This document shows positions 1 through 8,720 of a stretch of DNA of 64,000 nt, piece by piece. The first letter of the stretch is position 1; each line of letters opens with the position of its first letter. This stretch comes from CAJXZP01 sp963974475 (GTDB lineage: Bacteria > Bacteroidota > Bacteroidia > Flavobacteriales_G > Salibacteraceae), in assembly GCA_963974475.1 (NCBI GenBank), contig CAXBCR010000007.1, positions 62,001 through 126,000 on the forward strand, written 5' to 3'. The notes beneath the pieces were generated by a model that ran no database searches, was not told the origin of the DNA, and saw nothing but the letters and a program-made list of their open reading frames with translations. Both the position numbers and the translations under genes were made by a program.

Positions 1-317
1 TTAATGGAGAAGATGACTACCAACATGTTAAACCTTCATATTTAATGGGTGTTTCGGGATATTTATTAGTAGTTGATGGCACCCGAAAAGAAACACTTCA
101 AGTAGCGTTTGACCTCCAACAATTAGTAACCAAAACGGTAGGTGAAAAAGATTTTATTTTAATGATTAATAAATCTGATTTAATGGACAGTTGGGAACTT
201 ACCGAACGGGAAGAAAGCCAGTTGGTTGATTTGGGTTGGAAGGTAGTAAGAACCTCTGCAAAATCAGGCGAAAACGTAAACGCTACCTTTGAGGATTTAG
301 CTAAAAGCATCATTTAA
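1..317 (+). CDS. Small Ras/Rab-like GTPase, C-terminal part (runs off left edge)
   Basis: The reading frame is open from the first bases of the window to the TAA at 315-317, so the gene starts upstream. The visible part has the G4 guanine-specificity motif NKSD and the G5 motif TSAKSGENV, in the order and spacing of Ras-superfamily GTPases. The P-loop and switch regions are outside the window. Such small GTPases act as GTP-dependent switches; in bacteria the MglA and Rab-like types are often paired with signalling partners. A histidine kinase gene starts 9 bases downstream on the same strand, so the two are probably co-transcribed. The family call is firm; its role is unknown. Confidence 0.8.
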   Translation, partial: NGEDDYQHVKPSYLMGVSGYLLVVDGTRKETLQVAFDLQQLVTKTVGEKDFILMINKSDLMDSWELTEREESQLVDLGWKVVRTSAKSGENVNATFEDLAKSII

Positions 318-326
318 TTTCGTGAA

Positions 327-1799
327 ATGAACCTTATTAGCAAACAGGTAGTTACCATCATTACCGAATCGTGCGGAAGGATTATAGATTTTAGCAATTT
401 ATCTGAATCGGATTACTGTAGCGAAATTGAAAAAGGAAAATGTATTGATGAACTGCTACCTGTTTTTCATGGCTATTTTCCAATGACTACCAAAAAGGTG
501 ATTATTGAAAAGGTGAGTTTCCAGGGTTTTAGCGGCAATATTGTAATTACCAACAATTTACAAGAAACCATAATCCAGTTTTATGAAGATACTGAACGGT
601 CATTAGAATGGGCCACTATTCTTCAAAAATTCAATCAAGATAAACTGATAAACAATCTAATTATGAAATCAAACACCACTCATTTAGATTCAAATGTTTT
701 TAAAACATTGGGTTTTATCGCCTTTGAGCATACTGATAAAGGTTTTATGCTTTCAGGAAATATTCCAAGTTGGTTTAAAGAGCTTTACCCCAATTATAAT
801 TATAGTAGTCCTCTATTTGAATTAGAGGAATTATTCCCATTTTTAGAGGTGTTTTTACCAGACGCGACTTACCTGTTCAATTCCAAGTCTGAAGGTAAAC
901 TACTTTCTGGTTTATGGGCAGAATACGACCCTGATAATTACGAAATTATTCTTCAAGCCACAGCAGTAAAAGATGCCAACAAAAACTTACTATTTATAGA
1001 ATCTATTACAGAACGGTTTCCAAATCAGCAAAAAAACATTCAACATGCCCGTGAAACTATCTTGGAACATCAGCAATTAATCAAAACAGAAAAAAAACTA
1101 CGTACCTTATTTGAAAATCAAGAACAATTCATTTCCATTTTTTCTCACGATATTAGAGGACCGTTAACCGGAGCTTATACGCTTTTACAAATCCTAAAAC
1201 GGGACAAAAGCTTCATGGAACATTTTAACACCGAACAATCTGAAATTTTCGGGGTAATGCACAAGGGTCTCAAAGATTTGTATGATTATGCGTATCGCTT
1301 GCATGATTGGTCAAAAGTGCATTTTGGGAATTTAGCATTGGATTTTTCAAATGTGAGTATAGCGCTAACAATCAACAATCTAAAGTCATTATTGCAGGAA
1401 TCTCTCGAAGAAAAACACATCACTTTAACTGTTGATATTCCAAAAAGTACTACTGTGAAAGTAGATGAGCCATTCTTTAAAAATGCCATTCATAATTTGA
1501 TTAGTAACGCCATAAAGTTTTCGCACGAAAACAGTGAAATTGTAATTTCCACCATCAACTCCAATAATGCTACTATTCTTAAGGTAGCCGATACCGGTGT
1601 AGGAATTCCGGATAGATTTAAAGACAAGTTATTTGAATTTAACGAACAAAACTCCACGAAAGGAACCAAAGGTGAAAAAGGGTCTGGACTTGGCTTGACG
1701 GTTGTAAAAAGAATTATCGACTTACATAAGGCCGAAATACATATTGATTCTCAAGAAGGTATAGGAACCACGGTAAGCATCACTATTCCAAAGGAGTAA
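327..1799 (+). CDS. Sensor histidine kinase, cytoplasmic, with PAS-like N-terminal region
   Basis: This 490-residue protein has a HisKA-type H-box with SHDIRGPL (phospho-acceptor His about 274), an N-box (HNLISNAIKFS, about 389-399), a G1 box (ADTGVGIP, about 421-428) and a G2 box (GSGLGL, about 452-457). No signal peptide or membrane helix is evident. The first 230 residues look like one or two PAS-like sensor folds, and a short helical linker precedes the H-box. It should autophosphorylate and pass phosphate to an unlinked response regulator, since none lies next to it. The start is ATG, 9 bases after the small-GTPase stop, which suggests that the GTPase and the kinase form one signalling unit. 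Its 3' end converges on the glycosylase gene with only 5 bases between stops. Confidence 0.88.
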   Translation: MNLISKQVVTIITESCGRIIDFSNLSESDYCSEIEKGKCIDELLPVFHGYFPMTTKKVIIEKVSFQGFSGNIVITNNLQETIIQFYEDTERSLEWATILQKFNQDKLINNLIMKSNTTHLDSNVFKTLGFIAFEHTDKGFMLSGNIPSWFKELYPNYNYSSPLFELEELFPFLEVFLPDATYLFNSKSEGKLLSGLWAEYDPDNYEIILQATAVKDANKNLLFIESITERFPNQQKNIQHARETILEHQQLIKTEKKLRTLFENQEQFISIFSHDIRGPLTGAYTLLQILKRDKSFMEHFNTEQSEIFGVMHKGLKDLYDYAYRLHDWSKVHFGNLALDFSNVSIALTINNLKSLLQESLEEKHITLTVDIPKSTTVKVDEPFFKNAIHNLISNAIKFSHENSEIVISTINSNNATILKVADTGVGIPDRFKDKLFEFNEQNSTKGTKGEKGSGLGLTVVKRIIDLHKAEIHIDSQEGIGTTVSITIPKE

Positions 1800-1804
1800 C
1801 GTTA

Positions 1805-2482
1805 CTATATTTCCGAATTCATGGAGGCAATAATTTCATCTAGAATCAAATCTTTTGATTTTAAACGATATTGCATCACCCAACGAGGGTGAGGTAGCGC
1901 CACAATTTTATCAAACCATTTATGTGTATCATTTAGTTTTACCAAAACTTTATGATTCTGACCTTTACCTATCGTAAATGCAATATCACTTCTTCCCCAT
2001 TCTGTTACTTGATGGTTCATTTGCCGAATAATAAATGGGGTTAGCTCCTTTTGTAAAGACGGATAATCGTAATAATTACAGTTTTTACCATCCTTTACAA
2101 ATCCCAAAGGAGAAACAGAGGTGAAATAAAACTGGCTGTAAAATGATTCTAGCCCACCAAAAGCATCTATTATTTCATGAATAAAAACAGCCGATAGTTC
2201 CTTTCGTTTTTGAAATGTATTTTTAATACCTACCCTTTCCTCCAATAAAATAGGGTCGGTAAAAGGTAATCCTGTTACCCCTGCTCCAAACCTTCCTGGA
2301 TTTATTCCTATAAGAAATATGCGTTTACCATAATCTTGGTAAAAACGATTGTAAAAAACGCTACAAATATCCTGAACTTCCGCTTTTTTAAAAGGATTTA
2401 GTATTCCTACCCCCTTTTCCTTTAACGGTTGTAATTCTAGGTTATCATAAAACTCAATGATTTTTTGGCCTGTTGTTTTCAT
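1805..2482 (-). CDS. Uracil-DNA glycosylase-like protein (SMUG2/DUF4918 type)
   Basis: This 225-residue cytoplasmic protein of the uracil-DNA glycosylase superfamily has a glycine-rich catalytic loop with GINPGRFGAGVTGLPFTDP (about residues 59-77) and a late DNA-intercalation-type motif with HPR (His about 198). This pair of motifs is characteristic of the SMUG2/DUF4918 group, which removes damaged or misincorporated bases such as uracil to start base-excision repair. Length fits the family. It is transcribed alone, tail to tail with the histidine kinase. The base specificity cannot be read from the sequence. Confidence 0.8.
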   Translation of the reverse strand: MKTTGQKIIEFYDNLELQPLKEKGVGILNPFKKAEVQDICSVFYNRFYQDYGKRIFLIGINPGRFGAGVTGLPFTDPILLEERVGIKNTFQKRKELSAVFIHEIIDAFGGLESFYSQFYFTSVSPLGFVKDGKNCNYYDYPSLQKELTPFIIRQMNHQVTEWGRSDIAFTIGKGQNHKVLVKLNDTHKWFDKIVALPHPRWVMQYRLKSKDLILDEIIASMNSEI

Positions 2483-2607
2483 TCCTTCAAATTTGAGGTT
2501 TTATTCAGGTTTTGACAAATTATTAGTCATGTTTTGAAGTTTGGTGATTGGTTAAATCCCGCCAATATTCCATTTTATCACCTTTCCTTTTGACCTGCTC
2601 TTTTTCT

Positions 2608-2615
2608 TACATTTG
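2608..2615 (+). promoter_or_regulatory. Bacteroidota -7 box upstream of the acyltransferase
   Basis: TACATTTG matches the Bacteroidota -7 consensus TAnnTTTG. It overlaps the TTG at 2613 that would otherwise extend the acyltransferase ORF, so translation should start downstream, at the ATG at 2640. A TTTTG lies 15 bases upstream, closer than the usual 19-21. Confidence 0.6.
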
Positions 2616-2639
2616 CAGCCAACCAATTTGGCAGCATTA

Positions 2640-3542
2640 ATGAATATCGGAGTTTCTATATCTAAAGCGTTTTCTAGACTTCCTTGGTCAGTTCTTTACC
2701 TAATTTCTGATATCATGTATTGGTTAGTTTTTAGAGGAATAGGGTATCGTAAAGAAGTTGTTTTAAACAACTTAAAAAATGCTTTTCCGAACAAAACGGA
2801 GGATGAAATTCAGGAAATATCCAATAATTTCTTTCGCTACTTAGCCGATATGTTTATGGAATCGGTAAAAGCAATCACAATGAGTGAGAAGGATTGGCAA
2901 CACGGGTTTAAAACCGTCAATGTATCGCTTCCTGATGCTTATTATGATAAAGGCCAATCTATTGTGACCGTTTTGGGGCATTATGGAAATTGGGAATATT
3001 TAGTTACTGCCTATTCCAGAGACACTAAACACACCGTTTTGGGTGTGTATAAGCCGTTAAGCAATCCTGCCTTTGAAAAACTTTTAGCCAAATACCGAAC
3101 ACGGTTTGGGATGGTACTCGTACCGCTCTATGATGCGTATGATATTATTCAAGGCTATATGGACAAAGGCGAAAAGGTAGCTATAATGCTAATTGGAGAC
3201 CAAACCCCTGCGGCTAATCGTGGATACTGGATGGATTTTTTAAATCAAGACACACCCGTTTTTAGAGGAGCCGAAAAGTTGGCAAAACAATATAATTTAC
3301 CGGTGGTTTTTGCCACCTTAGACCAAACAGGTCGTGGCCAATATGCCATGAGTTTTGAAACCGTTTTTGAAAATCCATTGGAAACCGAAGAAGGTGAAAT
3401 TACCGAAACTTATACCAAGAAACTTGAAAAACAAATCATAGCCAAACCCCATCTGTGGCTTTGGTCGCATAAAAGATGGAAACACACACGTCCGGCAGAC
3501 ACTCCAGAACGTTTTATTTCTAAACGCTTTCCTGGTAAATAA
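2640..3542 (+). CDS. Lipid A biosynthesis-type lysophospholipid acyltransferase (LpxL/LpxM-like)
   Basis: This protein of about 300 residues has an N-terminal hydrophobic segment (WSVLYLISDIMYWLVF) that anchors it to the inner membrane and the catalytic HX4E motif in GHYGNWEY (His about 114, Glu about 119). It belongs to the LpxL/HtrB acyltransferase family, which adds secondary acyl chains to lipid A or related lipids. The C-terminal WLWSHKRWKH block is also characteristic. I start at ATG 2640, because the upstream TTG lies inside a promoter box. The CPBP protease gene follows 27 bases downstream. Acyl donor and acceptor are not known. Confidence 0.87.
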   Translation: MNIGVSISKAFSRLPWSVLYLISDIMYWLVFRGIGYRKEVVLNNLKNAFPNKTEDEIQEISNNFFRYLADMFMESVKAITMSEKDWQHGFKTVNVSLPDAYYDKGQSIVTVLGHYGNWEYLVTAYSRDTKHTVLGVYKPLSNPAFEKLLAKYRTRFGMVLVPLYDAYDIIQGYMDKGEKVAIMLIGDQTPAANRGYWMDFLNQDTPVFRGAEKLAKQYNLPVVFATLDQTGRGQYAMSFETVFENPLETEEGEITETYTKKLEKQIIAKPHLWLWSHKRWKHTRPADTPERFISKRFPGK

Positions 3543-3569
3543 TTTATTAATCCCGTAAAACAGTAATCA

Positions 3570-4313
3570 ATGGACTTTGGTAGTACAGGAATAGATTTAA
3601 ATTGGCAATCGGGAGATTTACAAAGCTTCTACCCTATTATCATAGCGTTGGTGGGTTTTGGCACGTATTGGTTTCTATCTATTTCGACTAAAATTAAATC
3701 CAAATTCTACTCCGAAAACCCTTTAGATAAAGCCTCTATAAACCATATCCTTTTCACAAAATACGCTGGATTTACTTGCATGGGAGCCATTCCATTAATC
3801 CTTAGCTTATTTATTTTACCTCAATATAGTTTGGCTGATTATGGATTAACTTTTAATCCTGAAACGAGCTTAACATCTATCGCTTGGATTTTAGGATTAG
3901 CCGTAATAATTATTCCTATTGCTAGCATTAGCGCGCGAAATCCAAAAAACTTTGTTACCTACCCACAAATTAGAGCCAAAGAATGGAATACGCCTTTAAA
4001 GATAAAAAACGCATTTGGATGGGCATTCTACCTGTTTGGATATGAGATTTTGTTTAGAGGAATATTATTGTTCCCTCTTGTAGCTCAATTTGGAGTGTGG
4101 CCCGCTATCGGAGTGAATGTAGCGCTATACTCCTCCACTCATATTCCAAAAGGATTGGACGAAACTATCGGTGCCATTCCGCTAGGAATTGTGTTGTCTT
4201 TGCTGACACTACTTACCGGAACCATTTGGATTGCTTTTTTCGTTCACTTAACGATGGCACTTACCAATAGTTTTACGGCTTTGAAGTTCAATCCAGAAAT
4301 GAAAAGCGTGTAG
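3570..4313 (+). CDS. CPBP-family intramembrane metalloprotease (CAAX prenyl protease 2/ABI-like)
   Basis: This 247-residue polytopic membrane protein carries the three CPBP motifs. Motif 1 is GYEILFRG (Glu about 159, Arg about 163), motif 2 is YSSTH (His about 191), and motif 3 is HLTMALTN (His about 226). Canonical motif 1 is EExxxR; here the first Glu is Tyr. CPBP members cleave substrates in the membrane or act as membrane scaffolds; many bacterial ones have no known substrate. It lies 27 bases after the acyltransferase and is probably co-transcribed with it. The family call is good, but enzymatic activity is uncertain because of the motif change. Confidence 0.8.
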   Translation: MDFGSTGIDLNWQSGDLQSFYPIIIALVGFGTYWFLSISTKIKSKFYSENPLDKASINHILFTKYAGFTCMGAIPLILSLFILPQYSLADYGLTFNPETSLTSIAWILGLAVIIIPIASISARNPKNFVTYPQIRAKEWNTPLKIKNAFGWAFYLFGYEILFRGILLFPLVAQFGVWPAIGVNVALYSSTHIPKGLDETIGAIPLGIVLSLLTLLTGTIWIAFFVHLTMALTNSFTALKFNPEMKSV

Positions 4314-4416
4314 ATTTATTTAGAAACTATTTGGAGCCAGATTCTTATTTGCTCTTTGGAGTTTTAACCTAAGAAAATAGCCCACCTCCAAATAAACACA
4401 ACAGTCAATCAAAAAA

Positions 4417-5193
4417 CTAGTTCATTTTCTTCTTAATATCCTTCAATTCTACTTGAAAACTTCGCATCATTTGCATGATACTTTGTAAGTTTAAATCATC
4501 GTTTTCATAACTCTGAGTATCAATCTTACAGGTATATTCCCATAGCTCAATGATTTCATCTTTCCGCACTTCGTAAGGTGCATAAAATGCATTATCCGAT
4601 TTAAAAGTCAACACATTCTTATTACTTTCATTCTTGAAAATCCGTTTGTACACCAAACCCTCATTATGTGTCACCACAATATAAGTTTGTCCATCACGAA
4701 TATACTCTGGCGACTCTACAAACTTACCTACTACGAAAGCGCCTTCGCGCACCCATGGTTCCATAGAATCTCCTTTTATTGGAAACGCTCTATGTTTTCC
4801 GGTAGGAATAAACGGCAATTTCATTTGAGGCAATTCTGAAATATATTCAGGGTCATCGTACCCACTTAAATATCCTGCCGAAGCCTTGATAGGCACCACC
4901 TCGATAGAATCTTCATTATTATCGTTAATCACCACAGGAAACAACACCCTATTCATACCAATATCAATATACACATCTTCTTTACTCATGGTTAAATCAT
5001 GGCGAATCAAGGCGTCTATAGGTAATTTGAAAAAATTAGAATACTTTATTAACGTTTGCTGACTTGGCTCTGCTCGATGATCCTCATACGAGGCTACTTG
5101 CCCTCTAGTCAAATCAAAATAATCTGCTAAGGCTTGTTGAGACCACGCTTTTTTGTTTCTAAGAAATTTGATGTTACTCGCAAAATTCAGCAT
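4417..5193 (-). CDS. XRE-family repressor with S24 (LexA/CI-like) self-cleavage domain
   Basis: This 258-residue regulator has an N-terminal helix-turn-helix (about 6-63; SQQALADYFDLTRGQVASYE) and a C-terminal S24 peptidase domain (about 98-225). The likely cleavage bond is Ala106-Gly107 in IKASAGYLSG. The catalytic dyad is Ser143 in KGDSMEP and Lys183 in VYKRIF. This is the architecture of LexA/CI-type repressors that inactivate themselves when RecA filaments form. A helical tail (about 236-258) ends the protein. Two 15-bp pseudo-palindromes lie immediately upstream of its start, and the same paired sites precede dinB (24.07 kb) and the DnaE2-like gene (28.62 kb). It is therefore likely an autoregulated repressor of an error-prone polymerase regulon. 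The domain call is firm; the regulon is inference from shared sites. Confidence 0.88.
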   Translation of the reverse strand: MLNFASNIKFLRNKKAWSQQALADYFDLTRGQVASYEDHRAEPSQQTLIKYSNFFKLPIDALIRHDLTMSKEDVYIDIGMNRVLFPVVINDNNEDSIEVVPIKASAGYLSGYDDPEYISELPQMKLPFIPTGKHRAFPIKGDSMEPWVREGAFVVGKFVESPEYIRDGQTYIVVTHNEGLVYKRIFKNESNKNVLTFKSDNAFYAPYEVRKDEIIELWEYTCKIDTQSYENDDLNLQSIMQMMRSFQVELKDIKKKMN

Positions 5194-5194
5194 T

Positions 5195-5231
5195 GTAAAA
5201 TATATTAACAGTGAATGACAAATATATTAAC
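5195..5231 (-). promoter_or_regulatory. Paired 15-bp operators and promoter of the S24 repressor
   Basis: On the + strand, GTAAAATATATTAAC (5195-5209) and GACAAATATATTAAC (5217-5231) start 22 bp apart. On the - strand the second site contains TATATTTG (5226 to 5219), a perfect Bacteroidota -7 box for the repressor gene. The first site ends one base before the ATG (5193). Bound protein would block both polymerase and ribosome entry, a layout expected for autorepression. Identically spaced pairs precede dinB and the dnaE2-like gene. Confidence 0.75.
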
Positions 5232-5355
5232 TTTTGTTGATATTTTGAATCAAGTACTAATTATTTACTCAAATTTCTTTTTTGATAAATATTCAAAAAT
5301 CTAAAAGTAGGATTAAGACTTACCATCCATTTTATATTACCCGGTCCACTCTAAT

Positions 5356-6990
5356 TTAGGATACTTGCACATTCACAAATGTAAATTTATCACCGTCAAA
5401 TAATCCCTTATCACTTAGTTTTAAAGATGGTATCACCAACAAAGCCATAAATGATAACGACATGTAAGGTGCGCGTAATTCACTGCCTAACGCACTCGCT
5501 TTTTGGGATAATCGATGGTAATGTTCGGCTACATCTTCTGCTTTTTTATTCGACATAATTCCGGCAACGGGCAATGGTAAAACTTCCGTTTCCGCTCCAT
5601 CCACTACTGAAAGGCCTCCTTTTTGTTCAATAATTAAATTGATAGCTTCCAAAATAGCTTCATCCGTAGCTCCTACCGCAATAATATTATGCGAATCATG
5701 TGCAACAGACGATGCGATGGCACCCCTTTTAAGTCCCATGTTTTTTATAAATGCAACCACAGGTTTAGACTTTCCGTATCTATTTAACACCACCAACTTG
5801 AGCACATCTTCATCCACATTTGAGACTAGCAATCCGTTATTTAGAAGGGCTTTCCCTGCAATTTTATTCGTCACTAACTCCCCTTCCAAAACCTCAATTA
5901 CATTCACATCTTGAGTCGTTCCGGGTAGTTCAAGTTCATTTAGCGTGATAGGGCTAATATTAAACTTATTCACCACCGCTATTTCTTGCGATTTAATAAA
6001 TGACTCCCCAAATTCAGCTACTTTTTGACCTTGAATCCAAGTAGCACTAACTTTAAAATCTTTTAAATTATTGACTTCAATAAAATCAGCAAAATCACCC
6101 GCTTTTAATTGTCCTACCTCCAATCCATAATGCAAAACTGGATTGACGCAGGCCATTTGCAAAACTTTAAATAAATCTTGTCCTTTTGCTACCGAATCGG
6201 CTACCATTTTATTGACATGACTTTCTTGCAAATCATCGGGGTGCTTGTCATCCGAGCAGAACATCATCATTTGGTAATGCTCATTAATTAAAGCATATAG
6301 CGCCTCAAAATTTCGTGCCGCACTTCCTTGGCGAATTTGGACCTTCATTCCGTGTTTCATTTTATCCAACGCCTCTTGCGCGCTAAAACACTCATGGTCA
6401 GTTGAAATCCCAGCAGCGATGTATTCTTTTGCCATATCGCCCTTTAATCCCGGGGCATGACCATCTACTGGCTTACCATATTTTTTAGCTAAATTAATTT
6501 TAGCCACCACATCCGCATCTTTATTTAAAACACCGGGCCAATTCATCATTTCGGTCAGGTATTTTACTTCATCCATCTGTAGTAATTCTTCTACATCTGC
6601 TACATTTAATTCAGCGCCAGCAGTTTCAAAAGGAGTGGCAGGCACACAAGGAGAAGCACCAAAATAAAAATAAAATGGCACTTTTTTTCCGTTTTCAATC
6701 ATGTATTTCACACCATCTATTCCCAGCACATTCGCTATTTCATGCGGGTCGGAAACCGTGGACACCGTGCCGTGAACTACCGCCAAACGAGCAAATTCGG
6801 AGGGTACCAACATGGAAGATTCCACATGGATATGTGCATCAATAAAACCAGGTAAAATATAGGTATCAAACACGTCTTCAACACGTTCTATTTTTGAAAT
6901 GTGTTTCCCTACAACCGTAATGGCAGCAGGATAAATCTCCTTATTTAGGATATCTACTACATTTGATTTTATGATTTTTTCGTGCTTCAT
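5356..6990 (-). CDS. ade: Adenine deaminase
   Basis: This 544-residue amidohydrolase-fold enzyme converts adenine to hypoxanthine and ammonia in purine salvage. It carries the metal-binding GFIDAHIHVESS motif near residue 48, STVSDPHEIANVLG, the DGHAPG segment, and a C-terminal adenine-deaminase domain with ASSVAHDSHNIIAVG. Length and order match bacterial Ade. The protein has no signal peptide and is cytosolic. It is a single gene on the - strand, divergent from lpdA; a near-consensus -7 box (TAATTTCG on the - strand, 7017 to 7010) lies about 20 bases upstream of the start. Nothing links it functionally to its neighbours. Confidence 0.95.
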   Translation of the reverse strand: MKHEKIIKSNVVDILNKEIYPAAITVVGKHISKIERVEDVFDTYILPGFIDAHIHVESSMLVPSEFARLAVVHGTVSTVSDPHEIANVLGIDGVKYMIENGKKVPFYFYFGASPCVPATPFETAGAELNVADVEELLQMDEVKYLTEMMNWPGVLNKDADVVAKINLAKKYGKPVDGHAPGLKGDMAKEYIAAGISTDHECFSAQEALDKMKHGMKVQIRQGSAARNFEALYALINEHYQMMMFCSDDKHPDDLQESHVNKMVADSVAKGQDLFKVLQMACVNPVLHYGLEVGQLKAGDFADFIEVNNLKDFKVSATWIQGQKVAEFGESFIKSQEIAVVNKFNISPITLNELELPGTTQDVNVIEVLEGELVTNKIAGKALLNNGLLVSNVDEDVLKLVVLNRYGKSKPVVAFIKNMGLKRGAIASSVAHDSHNIIAVGATDEAILEAINLIIEQKGGLSVVDGAETEVLPLPVAGIMSNKKAEDVAEHYHRLSQKASALGSELRAPYMSLSFMALLVIPSLKLSDKGLFDGDKFTFVNVQVS

Positions 6991-7135
6991 GTCGTTATAA
7001 ATAGGAAAACGAAATTAGCGGTTTGAGTTCAATTAATACCCACTATTTGGCATAATATAAGGGACTAATATTTAGGGTTATAAATTACATGAAATCAAAC
7101 AATCAAAATGTGACATTTACTATGCTTAATTTCAT

Positions 7136-7143
7136 TAATTTTG
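7136..7143 (+). promoter_or_regulatory. Bacteroidota -7 box of lpdA
   Basis: TAATTTTG fits TAnnTTTG. It overlaps the TTG at 7141 that would extend the lpdA reading frame, which supports the ATG at 7174 as the true start with a leader of about 24 bases. Confidence 0.6.
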
Positions 7144-7173
7144 CCGACCGAAAAACAATTAAAATCTTACAAT

Positions 7174-8562
7174 ATGAATTACGATGTTTTAGTACTAGGA
7201 AGTGGTCCCGGTGGATATGTTGCCGCCATTAGAGCTTCTCAATTAGGTTTGAAAACCGCAGTGATAGAGAAAGCTGAGATAGGTGGAATTTGTTTGAACT
7301 GGGGATGTATTCCTACCAAAGCATTACTAAAATCGGCTAGCGTTTTTGAAAGCATGGTACATGCGGAATCTTACGGAATCAAATCTCAAAGTTTAGAGAT
7401 TGATTTTACCGAGGTAGTTTCAAGAAGCCGTGGAGTTGCAGATAAAATGAGCAAGGGCGTACAGTTCTTGATGAAAAAGAATAAAATTGACGTTATTAAT
7501 GGTTTTGGTAAAATAGTAGCTGCTAATAAAATTGCAGTGACCGATGCCGATAATAAAGTTACCGAATATGAAGCTAAAAACATCATTTTAGCAACAGGTG
7601 CACGTTCTCGTCAATTACCAAACTTACCGCAAGACGGAAAGAAAATTATTGGTTACCGTGAAGCTTTAACTTTACCAGAATTACCTAAATCTATGGTAAT
7701 TGTAGGTTCTGGAGCGATAGGTTCTGAGTTTGCTTATTTCTACCATACCATGGGCACAAAAGTGACTCTAGTGGAATATATGCCAAACATTGTTCCTGTA
7801 GAAGATGAAGAAGTTTCTAAAACTTTGGCTCGTTCATTCAAGAAATCTAAAATGAATGTGATGGTCAATTCATCGGTAGAAAAAGTGGATACCTCTGGCG
7901 ATGGTTGTGTAGTAACCATCAAAACTAAAAAAGGCGAAGAAGTAGTGAATGCGGATATCGTTCTTTCAGCAGTAGGAATCGTTGCTAACGTAGAAGGTAT
8001 TGGTTTAGAAGATGTTGGCGTAGCTACCGATAAAGGAAAAGTATTAGTAGATGAGTTTGGTCAAACAAACATTCCTGGCGTATGGGCTATTGGTGATATC
8101 GTTCCTGGAGCGGCATTGGCACACGTTGCATCGCACGAAGGAATTGTGGCTGTTGAAAAAATTGCAGGTTTATCTCCTAAACCAATCGACAAAGGAAACA
8201 TCCCAGGATGTACCTATACCTCTCCTGAAATTGCATCTGTAGGAATGACCGAAAAAGCAGCAATAGAAGCTGGATACGATATTAAAGTAGGTAAATTTCC
8301 ATTCTCTGCATCCGGTAAAGCAAGTGCAGCTGGAATGAATGAAGGTTTTGTGAAACTTATTTTTGACGCCAAATACGGTGAATTATTAGGGGGTCACATG
8401 ATTGGTTATAACGTTACCGAAATGGTAGCCGATTTAGTTTCTATTCGTAAGTTAGAAACTACGGGACACGAAATTATTACCACTGTTTATCCTCACCCTA
8501 CCATGAGTGAAGCCATTATGGAAGCGGCTGCTGATGCGTATGATGAATGTATTCATATCTAA
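7174..8562 (+). CDS. lpdA: Dihydrolipoyl dehydrogenase (E3)
   Basis: This 462-residue flavoprotein reoxidises dihydrolipoamide in 2-oxoacid dehydrogenase and glycine-cleavage complexes. Visible features are the N-terminal FAD fold GSGPGGYVAA, the redox disulfide in GGICLNWGCIPTK (Cys about 40 and 45), the NAD-binding GSGAIGSEFAYF, the second FAD motif WAIGDIV, and the C-terminal active-site HPTMSE (His about 441, Glu about 446). The start at ATG 7174 gives the usual N terminus MNYDVLVLG; the longer TTG-initiated form would overlap the promoter. It is monocistronic and ends in a strong terminator. Other subunits of its complexes are not in the window. Confidence 0.96.
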   Translation: MNYDVLVLGSGPGGYVAAIRASQLGLKTAVIEKAEIGGICLNWGCIPTKALLKSASVFESMVHAESYGIKSQSLEIDFTEVVSRSRGVADKMSKGVQFLMKKNKIDVINGFGKIVAANKIAVTDADNKVTEYEAKNIILATGARSRQLPNLPQDGKKIIGYREALTLPELPKSMVIVGSGAIGSEFAYFYHTMGTKVTLVEYMPNIVPVEDEEVSKTLARSFKKSKMNVMVNSSVEKVDTSGDGCVVTIKTKKGEEVVNADIVLSAVGIVANVEGIGLEDVGVATDKGKVLVDEFGQTNIPGVWAIGDIVPGAALAHVASHEGIVAVEKIAGLSPKPIDKGNIPGCTYTSPEIASVGMTEKAAIEAGYDIKVGKFPFSASGKASAAGMNEGFVKLIFDAKYGELLGGHMIGYNVTEMVADLVSIRKLETTGHEIITTVYPHPTMSEAIMEAAADAYDECIHI

Positions 8563-8599
8563 GCTAAAGTTGAAATAAACTTTTCTTAAAAAATTAGTA

Positions 8600-8635
8600 G
8601 AGTCCATTGCCACATCGGTAATGGACTCTTTTTTT
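8600..8635 (+). terminator. Rho-independent terminator after lpdA
   Basis: A perfect 12-bp stem (GAGTCCATTGCC at 8600-8611, its near-complement at 8617-8628) with a 5-base loop is followed by seven T residues (8629-8635), 37 bases after the lpdA stop. Confidence 0.9.
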
Positions 8636-8687
8636 AGGTTAAAATTTAAATCCTGTTTCAAATCATATTATAATGAAAACGGAACGC

Positions 8688-8695
8688 TAAATTTG
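8688..8695 (+). promoter_or_regulatory. Bacteroidota -7 box of the outer-membrane barrel gene
   Basis: TAAATTTG matches TAnnTTTG and lies 25 bases before the ATG at 8721. Confidence 0.55.
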
Positions 8696-8720
8696 CGTTT
8701 TATTCAATACCATTTTAAAG

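Noticed and set aside
1796..1805. Palindrome GTAACGTTAC between two convergent stop codons
   Set aside because: Only 10 bp, contains both stop regions, no T-tract; likely chance.
4838..4850. GAAATATATTCAG inside the repressor gene resembling the operator
   Set aside because: It lies in coding sequence, lacks the conserved G and C at the ends, and has no second site.
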